DNA of 64,000 nucleotides from Coenobita brevimanus (Eukaryota; Arthropoda; Malacostraca; Decapoda; Coenobitidae), in contig CM064653.1 in NCBI GenBank assembly GCA_032717465.1, forward strand, positions 39,133,555 through 39,197,554. Direction: 5' to 3'. The notes under the pieces are model-generated. The model did not search any database. It saw nothing but the letters and a program-made list of their open reading frames with translations, and was not told the origin of the DNA. Below, in pieces: positions 46,559 through 57,739 of the stretch. The position numbers and the translations under genes are program-made. How positions within the stretch are numbered: position 1 is the first letter of the stretch; every line of letters begins with the position of its first letter.

Positions 46559-46640
46559 CTGACGGTAATCCTTTCGTTCACCTAATCGATTTTCCCTGTC
46601 CTATATTTCCCTCTGTTCGCTCCCCCCCCCCTCTCTCTCT
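45660..46640. other. Polypyrimidine tract with (CT)n
   Basis: About 1 kb nearly all C and T. (CT)n at 45870-45901 and 46508-46555. The open frame of over 300 codons is Ser/Leu/Phe/Pro only and rejected. Confidence 0.88.
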
Positions 46641-46821
46641 CTCTCTCATTGTACCTTCCTCATCTTAATTATGTTATTAGTAGTGCTATTTGGATGCAAG
46701 GTCTGTATGATCTGTGTAACTACGGAATTCCCCACCATGTTTACCTCTATCCTCCATCCTTCCTTCTCATCCTTCCTCCTTCCTTCTCTCTCATTCCTCC
46801 CCGGAGTGGTGCTTTTAGGTG

Positions 46822-46853
<32 letters not shown>

Positions 46854-47038
46854 GGCCTGGGCGTCAAGAAGAATTTGATTTGGTGAGGAGATGAAAGAGA
46901 GATTGATCCCGTCTCCCCACATCTCCCCACCTTCCTTCACTGTCAAACCTCTCTCTCTCTCTTTCTCTCCCACGCTGCATATGTCTCAATTACTCACATT
47001 TTTTTTCTATCACGTTGTCATTCTTGCTCAGTTTCTAC

Positions 47039-47075
<37 letters not shown>

Positions 47076-47760
47076 GGCTGGGAGATGAAAGGGGGATTCT
47101 TCCTTTCCCGCCACACCTTTCCCTCACCACACCACTCCCTTGCTCACCTTGACTATCATCATCTCAAGAGCTTTTTTTTTTAATTATTTTTTTTTTTTAA
47201 CGCCCATTTTTCTAGAGTCAGGCAAACAGTTTCTTCCCGCTGTGTATAAACTGTTAAGATGTTAAGAGACCCTATTATATTAAACAGTAAATGTCAGTCG
47301 GAGAAGATGGTATGAAAAAATTTTTATCTCAGCCTACCTCTCCATTTCTCCTTCTGTCTCTTGTTATTACGGTGTTTATTCTCTCTCTCTCTCTCTCTCT
47401 CTCTCGCTTTAATCACTATACTCCATTACCTTCCCCTCCTTCCTTTCACATGCACTTCGCTACTTCCCTCTCACATTCCACTCCCTTGTCTCTTAGGCCA
47501 TCCGAATCTCTCGTGCATATTTCCTCTTTTCTTCTCTTTTTCTTCTTCATTTCCTCTTTCCTTGTCTTTCATTCATTTCCTCTTTTCTTGTCTTTCTTAT
47601 TCAATATCTCTTTTCTTGACTTTTTCTTATTCATTTCCTCTTTTCTTGTCTTTCTCTTATTCATTTCCTCTTCTCGTGTCTTTCATTCATTTCCTCTGTC
47701 TGTCATTCTTATTCATTTCCTCTTTTCTTCCCTTTCTCTTATGCATTTTCTCTTTTCAGG
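46640..47760. repeat. (CT)n tracts and a 28-34 bp minisatellite
   Basis: (CT)n at 46826-46854, 47041-47071 and 47377-47406. From 47515 to 47760, units of TTCATTTCCTCTTTTCTTGT plus CTTTC repeat about eight times with length variants. Between these, ordinary sequence with no gene signal. Confidence 0.8.
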
Positions 47761-47894
47761 TCATTCTCTCTCTCTCTTTTGCTTTCGTCTCTGATCTTTT
47801 GAATACCAAGAAGTTTATTTTTTTTCTTTTCGTTAAATCGTTCGTCCAAAGCCGGAGTCAAATCCAATACGAATTTAGGATTAAGGAAGCGTAC

Positions 47895-47990
47895 TGGTAG
47901 TGAAGGGGTTAATGAAGGCTGTATCCAACCCCCACCCCCCAAGTTCGAAAAATGTCTCCTTAGCTGAATAAAATCGTCTGGAAATTGCAA
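47895..47990 (+). mobile_element. MITE-A copy, decayed
   Basis: AGTGAAGGGGTTAATGAAGG near 47898 and AGCTGAATAAAATCGTCTGG near 47962, with CCCCCAAGTTCG between. It ends beside (TAA)n at 47994-48030. Confidence 0.6.
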
Positions 47991-47998
47991 TGTAATAA

Positions 47999-48027
<29 letters not shown>

Positions 48028-48029
<2 letters not shown>

Positions 48030-48267
48030 TTTTTCATTCATTCATTGCCAGACGCCATGTATCCCAAACGGGGTGGCCAAGGGCTTAGAGTTAATTGTTT
48101 TACAGGGAGGGGCACTAATCCTCCACCAACCCCACTTGACACGTAGGGATACCAACAGCATCTGGTGTTCCCATGCGGTCACCCATTCAAGTACTAACCA
48201 GACCCAACGTTGCTTAACTTCGCTGATCGGACGGGAAGCGGTGTACTCAACGTGGTATGGCCGTTAA
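48028..48267 (-). mobile_element. Candidate 5S-headed SINE (SINE3-like)
   Basis: Downstream of the 5S-like head on the minus strand lies a non-5S body of about 100 bases (CAAGTGGGGTTGGTGGAGGA, ... CTTGGCCACCCCGTTTGGGA), then GCAATGAATGAATGAAAAAA and a TTA-rich tail. Head, body and simple tail is the SINE3 layout. TAA repeats on both sides could be the insertion site or target duplication. Only one copy is visible, so the family status is unproven. It could also be a 5S pseudogene with its old spacer. Confidence 0.45.
48148..48267 (-). rRNA. 5S rRNA-like sequence, probably pseudogene or SINE head
   Basis: The minus strand matches the arthropod 5S rRNA consensus over almost its full 120 bases: AACGGCCATACCACGTTGAG, CGTCCGATCAGCGAAGTTAA, GTTAGTACTTGAATGGGTGA and CCGCATGGGAACACCAG. 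The internal A box (GAAGTTAAGCAACG) and C box region (GAATGGGTGACCGCATGG) are intact. The 5' GCC is replaced by TTA, so the outer end of helix I is lost. The 3' end continues as GGTATCCCTACG with no T-run terminator. It is therefore more likely a 5S-derived element or pseudogene than a working gene. Confidence 0.88.
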
Positions 48268-48340
48268 TAATAATAATAATAATATCAATAATAATAATGA
48301 TACTACTACTACTACAATAATAATAATAATAACAAAAGAC
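48268..48340. repeat. (TAA)n and (ACT)n tract
   Basis: TAA units to 48300, ACT units at 48302-48315, then TAA again. Confidence 0.95.
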
Positions 48341-48527
48341 GCTACTGAAATACAGGGGTGACACATCTTCGTTAATAAATCAATAAATCAATAAATAAAA
48401 CTAAAACTTCATGGCAACGGCTATTTTATCATCTTAAAATTCCGTTCATCTTAAAGACATCCTTCCTATGGCCTTTCATCTCTTCAATACGATTTTTTTC
48501 TTCCCTCTTACGACCGCTAAACGATAC

Positions 48528-48530
<3 letters not shown>

Positions 48531-48569
<39 letters not shown>

Positions 48570-49250
48570 TACACACACACACATATACAACCCGTTCCTC
48601 TTCATTCCTCTCTTTTACTTCTTTCTTGTACTTTCTCTTTTCCTTCTTTTTTTATAATTATTTCTTATCTCCCGCCATTCCCTCGCAACTCAGACGTCTT
48701 CAGCATCTTTCCTCCTCCTCCTCCTCCTCTTCCTTCTCTCCTCCTCTTCCTCCAATCCTCTCGTTTCTTTCTCCCTCCCTAAGCGCCCCACGTGCTTACC
48801 CTCCCACGCACACAACTAAACCTCTCTCTCTCATTTTCTTCCTTCCAGTCCTACTTTTTCTTCCGTTTTCCCTCAATTCTTCTCCCTCCTTCCATCCTTA
48901 CACATTCGACCATCCTTTCGACACTCCTTTCCTCTCTCTCTCTCTCTCTCTCTTTCTCCTTCTCTCCCTCCCTTCCCTCTACCCTCACCTCTCCCTCTTC
49001 CCTCCACCTGTTGTCTTTCTCACACATAGACACACACACACACACACACACACAAACGTACACTAGACCTCCTCCTCTCCCCATCACTCAAATCCTCCGA
49101 CCCTTTCTCCTTCCCTCCCTCCCTCGCTCTCGCCCTTCCTTCTCTCCTTCCCTCCCTCCCTCGCTCTCGCCCTTCCTTCTCTCCTTCCCTCCCTCCCTCC
49201 TTTCTCTCCTTCTCTCCCTCCTTTCCTCCTCATCAGCAGGCGGAGTGGCA
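48531..49250. repeat. (CT)n(CA)n and polypyrimidine tract
   Basis: CT-CA compound at 48531-48585, CTC at 48712-48735, (CT)n at 48935-48953, (CA)n at 49025-49054, and a 37-bp unit (CCTCCCTCGCTCTCGCCCTT) repeated twice at 49110-49175. No gene. Confidence 0.88.
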
Positions 49251-49316
49251 CCATAAAGGACCTTTGAGGTGTTGTTGTGGAGGATCCTTCGGAGGTGAAA
49301 ACAGACTTAGACCACG

Positions 49317-49318
<2 letters not shown>

Positions 49319-49365
<47 letters not shown>

Positions 49366-49427
49366 CCTCCGGTACTTACCAGGTGATATTGCCTTAATAT
49401 TAATATGAAAAAATTTCCAGACGCTAA

Positions 49428-49490
<63 letters not shown>

Positions 49491-49868
49491 GGGAGGGGAG
49501 ACGGCATAAAAGGAATCTATTCTCAGTGTCATCAATATCGCGAATTCCATGAAGGGAGGCTTCGAAGAAATACGCGGAAAAGAAAAAAAAAAAATGATAA
49601 AAATAAAAAAAATGGAGAAGCAACGAAACAAAATGTATGAAGGAAAAGCAGGGAGAAGGGCGAAGGAGACAGACAGAAAAATAGATGGGTAGACAGACAG
49701 ATATATAGATAGATAGCTGATTAAATTTCATATAGACATAATATTATAATGAGAGAGAGAGCTAGATAGAGACATACAGGTCGATAGATGGATATGGATT
49801 GATATAGATAGACAGACAGATGCAGCCAGACCGAATGAAAGACATCTATATTTTATATCTATCTATAT

Positions 49869-49915
<47 letters not shown>
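49319..49915. repeat. (GA)n tracts and GATA-type repeats
   Basis: (GA)n at 49319-49363, 49433-49488 and 49872-49914, with AGATAGACAGA-type sequence at 49675-49830. Confidence 0.95.
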
Positions 49916-49916
<1 letters not shown>

Positions 49917-50022
49917 GGCTTACTCTGATATGGGGAACAAAACAGGGCTTATCCTGGTCCCTCCCTCCAATAATTTCTTTTCTATTATTCCTGGAGCTAC
50001 AGAAAATGAGATGCTAGATAAT

Positions 50023-50031
<9 letters not shown>

Positions 50032-50055
<24 letters not shown>

Positions 50056-50244
50056 ATAATAATGCCACTACTTGCCGTACCAAATGACGAGCAGTAAAAA
50101 GGAAGACGTAATGATATGAGAATAATGAGATGGATTGTACCTCATCCCATCCTTAGGTTCGATGATGATGATGATGATGATGATGGGACGGATGTTCAGT
50201 GAAAGAAAGCACGTGTGAAGACGCTTTTTCTGATGATGAAGATG

Positions 50245-50276
<32 letters not shown>

Positions 50277-50385
50277 GGGACGGATGTACAGTGAAAGAAC
50301 GCACGTCTGAAGACGCTTTTCTGATGATGAAGATGATGATGATGATGATGATGATGGTGTGCAGCAAAAGACGGCACTTCTGCAT
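50032..50385. repeat. (CT)n and a 92-bp repeat carrying (GAT)n
   Basis: (CT)n at 50032-50055. GATGGGACGGATGTWCAGTG plus AAAGAA.GCACGT.TGAAG occurs near 50183 and 50275, each followed by (GAT)n. A third decayed unit lies at 50350-50380. Confidence 0.9.
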
Positions 50386-50564
50386 TTATCCGTTCGGTAT
50401 AAATACATCTAATCGAGGCTGAAGGATTAGTTACTGTTATCAAATTCGCTTCTATGAGTCTATGTAACTCTCAATATCTAAGTATCTGTGTTGGAAAAAA
50501 ATCTCATCAATACGCACGTTCCTGACTAGTGTTTTGGCCAATATGAGTGAGGATTATTTTCTGC

Positions 50565-50567
<3 letters not shown>

Positions 50568-50608
<41 letters not shown>

Positions 50609-50782
50609 GAGGAGCAATACTAAAATATGCTATGACTCCAAATAATCGAGCAAAAATCAAGTTTAAAAAGAATCCTCTCTCTCTCTCTAATATCCCAGTC
50701 CTGTTACCTCCAATTCGCCTATGCATTATTTACTCATGACAAAAGAAACCCACCCAGCGGCCAAATCGAACGTGGCTTTAAT

Positions 50783-50825
<43 letters not shown>

Positions 50826-50998
50826 TTAAAACATATTGACTTCTCATCCTGTTTCCTTCTTTAGTACCCATCTCTCATCGCTCTCTCTCCCCCCCTCCAC
50901 CCCTCTCTCTCTCTCTCTCTCTCCACAGTGATCCTCATGTCAGTGATGCAAGAATGTGAGGAATGAGAGGCCGCATCCTGTTTTTTTTTTTTTTTTTC

Positions 50999-51068
<70 letters not shown>
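50568..51068. repeat. (GT)n, (CT)n and (GA)n microsatellites
   Basis: (GT)n at 50568-50607, (CT)n at 50787-50820 and 50904-50923, (GA)n at 51001-51068. The intervening sequence is ordinary. Confidence 0.95.
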
Positions 51069-51069
<1 letters not shown>

Positions 51070-51139
51070 GCAGATAATGAAATATTCAGACTGAGATGAA
51101 ATATTTTGATAAGATACAGACGATAAGACAAAGGTACTC

Positions 51140-51600
51140 AGACAAAACATATAAGGAATAGACAGACAGAAATACAGAAACAAGGAAGAACAGATAGATA
51201 CTGACAGCAATAGATTAAACGACGAGAGACAAAGATCAAAATAGTTACAGAAAGCAATACAGGCAGGCGGAGACACAGACCATAATAGAGATGGTTCTAG
51301 AGACAGCAATATAAACAGTTGCAGAAAGAAATACAGAGACGAAAATACAGACAATTACAGAGACAGCAACACAAACAGACACAGGAACAGCTCCCTCTTC
51401 ATCCTCCCCCCACAGCTGTCATGCATATAGGACAAAGGTGAAAGCGGAGACAGAGACAGCAACATAGAGAAATATAGAGACAGCAACGCACACCAAGACA
51501 CCCCGAGACAGTAACACAAACCAATACAAACAGACAGCAATACAGAAATACACGGCAACAGTCTGGCTCCCCTCTTTCTGCCCGCAGCTGTCACGCATAT
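51140..51600. repeat. Degenerate GACAGCAAYACA repeats
   Basis: AGAGACAGCAAYACARACAG words occur at irregular 20-35 base spacing, and CAGCTGTCATGCATAT/CAGCTGTCACGCATAT blocks about 175 bases apart (51413 and 51587) show a longer duplication. Confidence 0.65.
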
Positions 51601-51714
51601 TTACAGACAGAGGTGAAAGCAGATTACCTGGATATTAATCATGAATTCCAGGGAGACGGTCCGTAAAATGCAGGTATAGCCAATCTGGGACCGGCCGCTC
51701 GGTTGGTAATTGGA

Positions 51715-52160
51715 TTCTGAAGGATGGAGGGTTGGTAGGATGGGGGCTTGGTTGGGCTGGGTTGGGTTGGGTAGGGAAGGGAAGGGGAGTGTAGGATAGG
51801 ATACGGTAGGGTAGGGATGGGTTTGGTTTGGTTTGGGTTGGGTTTGATTTCGTTTGGTGGAGATGGGTTTGGTCTGGCTGGGTTGGACGAATTGGGCTGG
51901 GATGATTGGGCAGAGCAGCGTAAGGAAGGGAAGATGAGTGTAGGGTAAGGTAAGGTAAGGTAAGGTACGGTAGGGTTGGGTTGGGGAAGCATAGGAAAGG
52001 TTAGGTTAGGTTAGGTTAGGTTGGCTAGAGTTATAGTTAGTCTGGCTTCGTTGGGCTGTGTTAGGTTGCATTAGATCGGATGTGATACGTGAGGTCAGGC
52101 TAGGTTACGTCAGGTCAGGTCACGCGAGGTCAGGTTAGGTTAATTAAGATCAGGTCCATA
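51715..52160. repeat. GGTTN/GGTAA pentamer array with a TTAGG run
   Basis: G/T-rich pentamers: GGTTGGGTTGGG at the left, AAGGT units at 51936-51965, then AGGTTAGGTTAGGTTAGGTT at 51996-52021 (four TTAGG units), and AGGTCAGGTC at 52090-52145. TTAGG is the arthropod telomere unit, so this could be an interstitial telomere-like tract or simply one variant within the pentamer array. Confidence 0.85.
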
Positions 52161-52239
52161 ACATAAAAGTACAGTGACTTAGTAACATCCGCTCGTTTAA
52201 TAAATGGATTCTGGGTTTAGGAGATCATACGCTTTATTT

Positions 52240-52241
<2 letters not shown>

Positions 52242-52315
<74 letters not shown>

Positions 52316-52735
52316 AATTTACCAGTAGAAAATAAATGTAATTGTAAAAACTATTCTCTCCTAATTATTCTAATATTTATCCTCTTTTCTTCTCATCTGC
52401 ATCCTTTTTCAACCATCTTCTTCCCATCCCAATATTCTCTTCATTTTCTTCACTTCTTTTTCTTCCCGCATTCCCCTTTCTTCTCTTCCTTCCTTACTCT
52501 GTCTTCTCTTCCTTCCCTCTTCACTCCTTCCTTCCTGTTTCCCTTTCTTTACTTCCACTTCCTCCTTCTTTTACCTCCTTGCTTTCATCTTAGCATACAT
52601 CTCTCTCTCTCTCTCTCTCTCAGATTTTTCCTCCTTCTTGCATTACTTCTCCCTCCTCTGCTACTTTTGTCCTTTCACTTCCTTCCTTGTAAGTTCCTTT
52701 GATGTTATTTTCATCTCTGTTCGTTTAGTCTTCCC

Positions 52736-52773
<38 letters not shown>

Positions 52774-52831
52774 TTTATTACCTCACTCCTCCCACTAACT
52801 CAACACTCCCTTACACGCGTTGGGCAACACA

Positions 52832-52892
<61 letters not shown>

Positions 52893-52944
52893 AAGAAACA
52901 AACATATACAAACATCAATTTACATCAGTTCTCTCTCTCTTTCT

Positions 52945-53002
<58 letters not shown>

Positions 53003-53046
53003 TATTAAATACTGCACCATCCCACTGGTTTGCACACTTTTAATCC

Positions 53047-53100
<54 letters not shown>
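52242..53100. repeat. (GT)n, polypyrimidine, (CT)n(CA)n, (GT)n, (CT)n
   Basis: (GT)n at 52242-52314, polypyrimidine DNA at 52375-52700, (CT)n at 52741-52766, (CT)n(CA)n at 52835-52892, (GT)n at 52946-53001, (CT)n at 53050-53098. Confidence 0.93.
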
Positions 53101-53101
<1 letters not shown>

Positions 53102-53189
53102 ACATAAGGAACATCACGCTTTTAAGGCTCAAATTCCAGCCAGATCACAGCGGAAATTGACACTAAAGTGAGAGAGACGACCAGATAAC

Positions 53190-53460
53190 ACGGTTTGAAG
53201 CGAAAAAAAGAAAAAGGAACGACAGAGAAAGAAAAAATGAAAAATAAAAGAAAAAATAGAGGCAAAAATAAAAATGATAAATAAAAAACGAAAAACCAGA
53301 AAAGTCAAACGAAAGAAAAAATGAAAAATAAAAAATGAAAAATAAAATAAAACGAAAAATGAAATAATAAATGAAAGAAAAAATGAAAAATAAAACGAAT
53401 GAAAAAATGAAAATGAAAAATACAAAAAAACGAAAAAAGAAAAAAAAAAGAAAAAAAATG
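53190..53460. repeat. A-rich GAAAAATAAAA repeats
   Basis: Degenerate units of GAAAGAAAAAATGAAAAATA. The Phe/Ser-rich frame opposite is an artefact. Confidence 0.8.
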
Positions 53461-53577
53461 TGTATAAAGTCCAGGAGTATTTCATAATTGAATATATTAA
53501 ACTCAAAAAAGTGTAAGCGAGGAGAGACTGATAAAAAAAAATGGAAAATATATATAGAGGGATTTTGAAGGATTACA

Positions 53578-53660
53578 GGATTAACCTTTTCAGTTCGGTC
53601 ACGGCTTTCTTTTATTTCATTTTATTTTTTTACTCCTCGTTTTGAAAGGGCCGAAAGTTT
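53578..53660 (+). mobile_element. MITE-A left tip
   Basis: TTAACCTTTTCAGTTCGGTC then ACGG resembles the left end of MITE-A. No right end is found. Degenerate CATC repeats follow at 53670-53785. Confidence 0.5.
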
Positions 53661-53799
53661 TGATATTCACCTTCCATCCACCCATCCATTCATTCAATCC
53701 TTTATTCATCTATGCATCTATTTATCCATCTATCCACCCATCTATCCTTCCGTCCGTCAGTCCGTCCATCCATCCACCCATCCATCATCCAATCCTTTA

Positions 53800-53990
53800 C
53801 TGTCCCATCAGAGCGTAGGGACCCGGGGCTTAGCTACTTACTCGCGACATTTAAGGCGAGGGTGACCAGCCTATCTCGCCCCTGAGTAGCATTATGTGAG
53901 CAATAAACCCTAACCACTCCTTGTCAGAAGTAAACCCTCGTTGGCCCCATTCGACTGAAGCGCCCTGACCCACTACACCACCACGCGTAA
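53800..53990 (-). mobile_element. Possible SINE with A-box-like head
   Basis: The minus strand begins GCGTGGTGGTGTAGTGGGTC, like a tRNA-derived SINE head, but no clear B box follows. A unique 190-base body ends near TGGGACAGTAAAGG. Confidence 0.3.
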
Positions 53991-54279
53991 AATTAATATA
54001 TAGTTACCACCCAGCGTAGTATAATGGTTTTCTGGGTTACAGTAACTCATGTGGTTTGTCATGCAGTGTAGAGTCACCTGAGGGCAGCGCTACATCGAGT
54101 GAATGGATAGTCCTGCGATACATGATAATGAGTACTAGAGTTGTCCCGGTCATGAAAGTCAATGAAGGCTTGACCTAACCCCTGAAGTTTCGGAATGCAT
54201 GTCCACGATAAAAATAAAAATAAATAAACAACGAAAGTAGAAATAAATAAATAAATACAATAAAATACGCCACTGGAGT

Positions 54280-54300
54280 AGATTAACCCCTTCACTACGC
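54280..54300 (+). mobile_element. MITE-A left tip
   Basis: TTAACCCCTTCACTACGC marks a tip just upstream of the IR-B-derived array. A second tip, TTAACCCCTTCGATACCGTG, lies at 55943-55962. Confidence 0.5.
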
Positions 54301-54375
54301 AACACTCGCAGGCGGGGGACTCAGCCACATATACAAGTCCATAGATTCCGGGATGAGAAATAAACCCTAGACTAT

Positions 54376-54606
54376 GGAGCAAGTCACGAAGAAGTGCTAC
54401 GGAAAGGAAGAATATGGGGCTAGTCACGAAGAAGTGCTACGGAAAGAAAGAATATGGGACAAGTCACGAAGAAGTGCTACGGAAAGGAATAATATGGGGC
54501 TAGTCACGAAGAATGCTACGGAAAGGAATAATATGGGGCTAGTCACGAAGAAGTGCTAGGGAAAGGAAGAATATGGGGCTAGTCACGAAGAAGTGCTATG
54601 GAAAGG
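54376..54606 (+). repeat. 40-bp minisatellite made from the IR-B core
   Basis: Six units, GTCACGAA at 54383, 54423, 54463, 54503, 54542 and 54582. The steps are 40 except one of 39, where a G is lost. Unit: CTAGTCACGAAGAAGTGCTA plus CGGAAAGGAAGAATATGGGG. The same core occurs once in IR-B elements (8536, 30888). The right side (to about 54665) continues as IR-B sequence (GTCTTATTCTGCCACTAAGC), so the array arose inside an IR-B copy. Confidence 0.88.
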
Positions 54607-54670
54607 GCTGAGAATCGTAGTACTGTCTTATTCTGCCACTAAGCTACGTGAGATTAGCCACAAAAGACAA

Positions 54671-54673
<3 letters not shown>

Positions 54674-54713
<40 letters not shown>

Positions 54714-54967
54714 GTCATCTATCAGTTTTGTCTACCTTTTCCTTGGCTCCTCCTCCATCTTCTTGTACCCTGCCCAGCGTCTTCAAGAACCCCTATTTGT
54801 TACCCTGCCGCCTCTTGCTTAACTGTCTTCCTAATTCCTCCCTGCCGTACCTCCACTCTTTCTCTTTAACAAATACTATGCAAAAACAGAAAGAAAAAAA
54901 ATCAGCAGTAAAAACGGTGATGATGATGATGATGATGATACTACTACTAATACTAATACTATGAACG

Positions 54968-55015
<48 letters not shown>
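54674..55015. repeat. (CA)n, (GAT)n, (ACT)n and (TAA)n
   Basis: (CA)n at 54674-54712, GAT/ACT at 54918-54960, (TAA)n at 54967-55012. Confidence 0.95.
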
Positions 55016-55016
<1 letters not shown>

Positions 55017-55089
55017 CACTTGATAGGAATACGCGAACGAAGCATGAAATTACAAGAAGAAAAAACTAATATCAAAAACTATTTCATTA

Positions 55090-55259
55090 CAGTCACCAAT
55101 ACTTTCACGCACTTCCCTTCCTCTCTCCTCCCTTCTTCTTTCTCTCCCTCCCTCCCCCTCTCTCTCCCTACCCCCTTCTTTCCCTCCCTCCCTCCTTACC
55201 CTCTATCCTCATCCATATTGCAAGTTGCCTATTTCTTCTTTCGTCATTCCTTCTCCATC

Positions 55260-55307
<48 letters not shown>

Positions 55308-55599
55308 ACGTATCGTTCATGTCTACCCCCTCACCTCGTCTTCCTCCCCCCCTCCTCCTCCTGCTCCTCTCCTCCTCCTTTACCCTGGAAGAATGTCCTT
55401 TATCCTCTTCCTCCTACCGACTAAATTTCTCCCCTTACACGTCTTCATACCTCCACCTCCCCCCACCCCTCCCATTCTCCCTCCCCTCCTTCCTCTCCTT
55501 CCTCTTTCGCCTCCTTCGTAGCGGAAGAAAAACAGACACGGAAAATATGCTGGGCAGAAGGAAGACTGAGGAAGAGGAACTAGCGAAGACACGGAAACT

Positions 55600-55632
<33 letters not shown>

Positions 55633-55870
55633 GTGGGAGAGTGAGAGGAGGAGGGAGAGACGGAAGGAAAGGATGCAGAGAAAGGACGAGGGCGAAGGAA
55701 GAAAAGGGGAAGGAGGAATTGAAGAGGGAAACAGAAGAGGGAGGGAAAGGGTAAGATGAGGAGAGGAAGGTGAGGAAAGGGAGGGAATGGGGGAGTGGGG
55801 GGAGGAGGGAGGGAGGCGATGCGTGGGTGTAGCAGTGTACTGAGGAAAGTAGTGTGGGTGTTGTTGAACA
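55090..55870. other. Adjacent polypyrimidine and polypurine blocks
   Basis: C/T-rich from 55105 to 55515 (with (CT)n at 55263-55303), then A/G-rich from 55525 to 55870. On one strand the two blocks are roughly complementary in composition. No gene. Confidence 0.85.
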
Positions 55871-56159
55871 TTGGGGGGGGAGGGTGTACTGGGGCTTTTT
55901 CTGGTGAGTAATGACTTCTTCTTGGTGATTTTTTTTTCCTCTTAACCCCTTCGATACCGTGACATTTTCCAGAGAGAGAGAGAGAGAGAGATACACTGGA
56001 CGGCAACAGATGGCTGGAAAGACAGATGTGCTCGAGAGAGAGGAAGTTTCAGGAGAAGATATCACAGGACTTTGAGACGCAGGCTGTGAGCAAAGGAGGA
56101 TAGACGAGACAGAAGGATGAAGCAAGGGAGGACAGAAGCTGAGAGAGGGTGGGAGGAAA

Positions 56160-56646
56160 GAAGAAAATTAGGGGCGATAGATACAGATAGACAGACCTAG
56201 AGCAAGATGTATGGTTGGCTAAAGAGAGATTACCTGTTGACTGTGATTAGTTCGACGCTAAGGTGAGACAGGTAACCGTATAGTGAAAAAAAGTTTGTCA
56301 GGAGAAAATCTACCGAACTTCCTCCCTTCCCACCAAAATACCAAGAAAATACTCCCGCTAATATCCGTGCACCACTCCTAAATGGGGGTGTATTGGCATG
56401 TATTCAATATGAACGGTGGGTATAGAGCAGAAGTGGTGCCATGTGAAGGTGTTAGGCATGTAGGAGGACTGCTGAGCCTAAGGAAACGGAAACGGACTCT
56501 TGAACCTATGCCCTAAAGTGGAACATAAATGCTATCTATCTATCTGTCTATCTATCCATCCATCTATCTATCTATCTATCTATAAGTAGCAAAAATAAAA
56601 AAAAAATAAGTAACTGAATTGAACGTGGCAGAGAAGCACGGCAAAT

Positions 56647-56720
<74 letters not shown>
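56160..56720. repeat. (CTAT)n and (GT)n, otherwise unique DNA
   Basis: (CTAT)n with CTGT/CCAT variants at 56535-56582, and (GT)n at 56651-56719. The 56160-56530 stretch has no identifiable feature, though its end beside (CTAT)n resembles a retroelement 3' end. Confidence 0.85.
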
Positions 56721-56723
<3 letters not shown>

Positions 56724-56975
56724 GAGAGAATTTGGTATTGTCATGAAAAGTTTAAGAAGGTGAATTTTAACTAAGACAACCACCAAATTCTTCTATATCC
56801 TCTAAGAAGATTTGGAGACCTCGCACAGATGCACAGAGAAACAGCAAACAAACTCACACGCAAACATGTAAACAAACTCACACATGCAAACAAACTCTCA
56901 AGTGTAAATATTACCTTTGGTGTGGAGTGTAATGTGGAGAGTGAATGCCAATACAAGGATGAAAAGAGCAAGTTC

Positions 56976-57042
<67 letters not shown>

Positions 57043-57167
57043 GAAAGGGTGCAATTAAGTCTTACGGAAAGTACACAGGAAGAACCCATCGTCGCCAAAA
57101 AAAAAAAAAAAGAAAAAAGAAAAAAGAAAAAGTCACCAATTTTATATGAGTTGCTAAGGGAAAGGAA

Positions 57168-57203
<36 letters not shown>

Positions 57204-57739
57204 TCGCGATCCCGTAGGCTTGGAAGTCTCATCCCCTCTTCCGTTGCTATCCTCTTCCGTAGCTATCCAATTCCGTTGTTGTCCTCTTCAGTTGCGATCT
57301 ATTCTGCATCTGACACCTTACTTATCGTATTTATATCTTCTTAAACACCTTCGCGTCAATGCCCTATTACCTGAGTTTATTCCTGTTACCTGCAGACGAT
57401 TTTATTCAACTTTATGACGATTTTCTTCTTTACTAACTTTCGATTGTATGGAGGGACACGACTGGGCTTTCCTTGGGGGATGTGGGGCTCAATTTGAACC
57501 ATTCCTGTGAGGTTTTCTGAGCGTAAGTTTATTTCAGACTGGATACCTGGAATATATGCTCCTACCTTGCCATCACACAGACAAGAACGTAAAATGTGTA
57601 ATATATAACTTAATTTTAATGGCAACTCCTTAATAACTGAACTGGTTATTCTTGGCTACATAATTATACCCTATATGCTTTCCACGTTCCCCTCTTCCCC
57701 ACACCCAAACGCTTCTGTAGGAGGGGTCATTGAGCTTTA

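Noticed and set aside
45625..46668. Open frame of about 350 codons, plus strand
   Set aside because: Polypyrimidine composition with embedded (CT)n and no recognisable protein features.
48148..48267. Functional 5S rRNA gene
   Set aside because: The 5' end of helix I is changed, there is no T-run terminator, and no second 5S unit nearby as in a tandem 5S cluster. Kept as a 5S-like sequence.
51990..52022. A true chromosome end
   Set aside because: Only four TTAGG units, embedded in other pentamers and followed by 12 kb of ordinary interstitial sequence.
57386..57625. 79-codon minus-strand frame conserved in both duplicates (also 61658-61897)
   Set aside because: Conservation is explained by the recent duplication. 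The frame overlaps a MITE-A core (GCAGACGATTTTATTCAACT) and has no recognisable domain.
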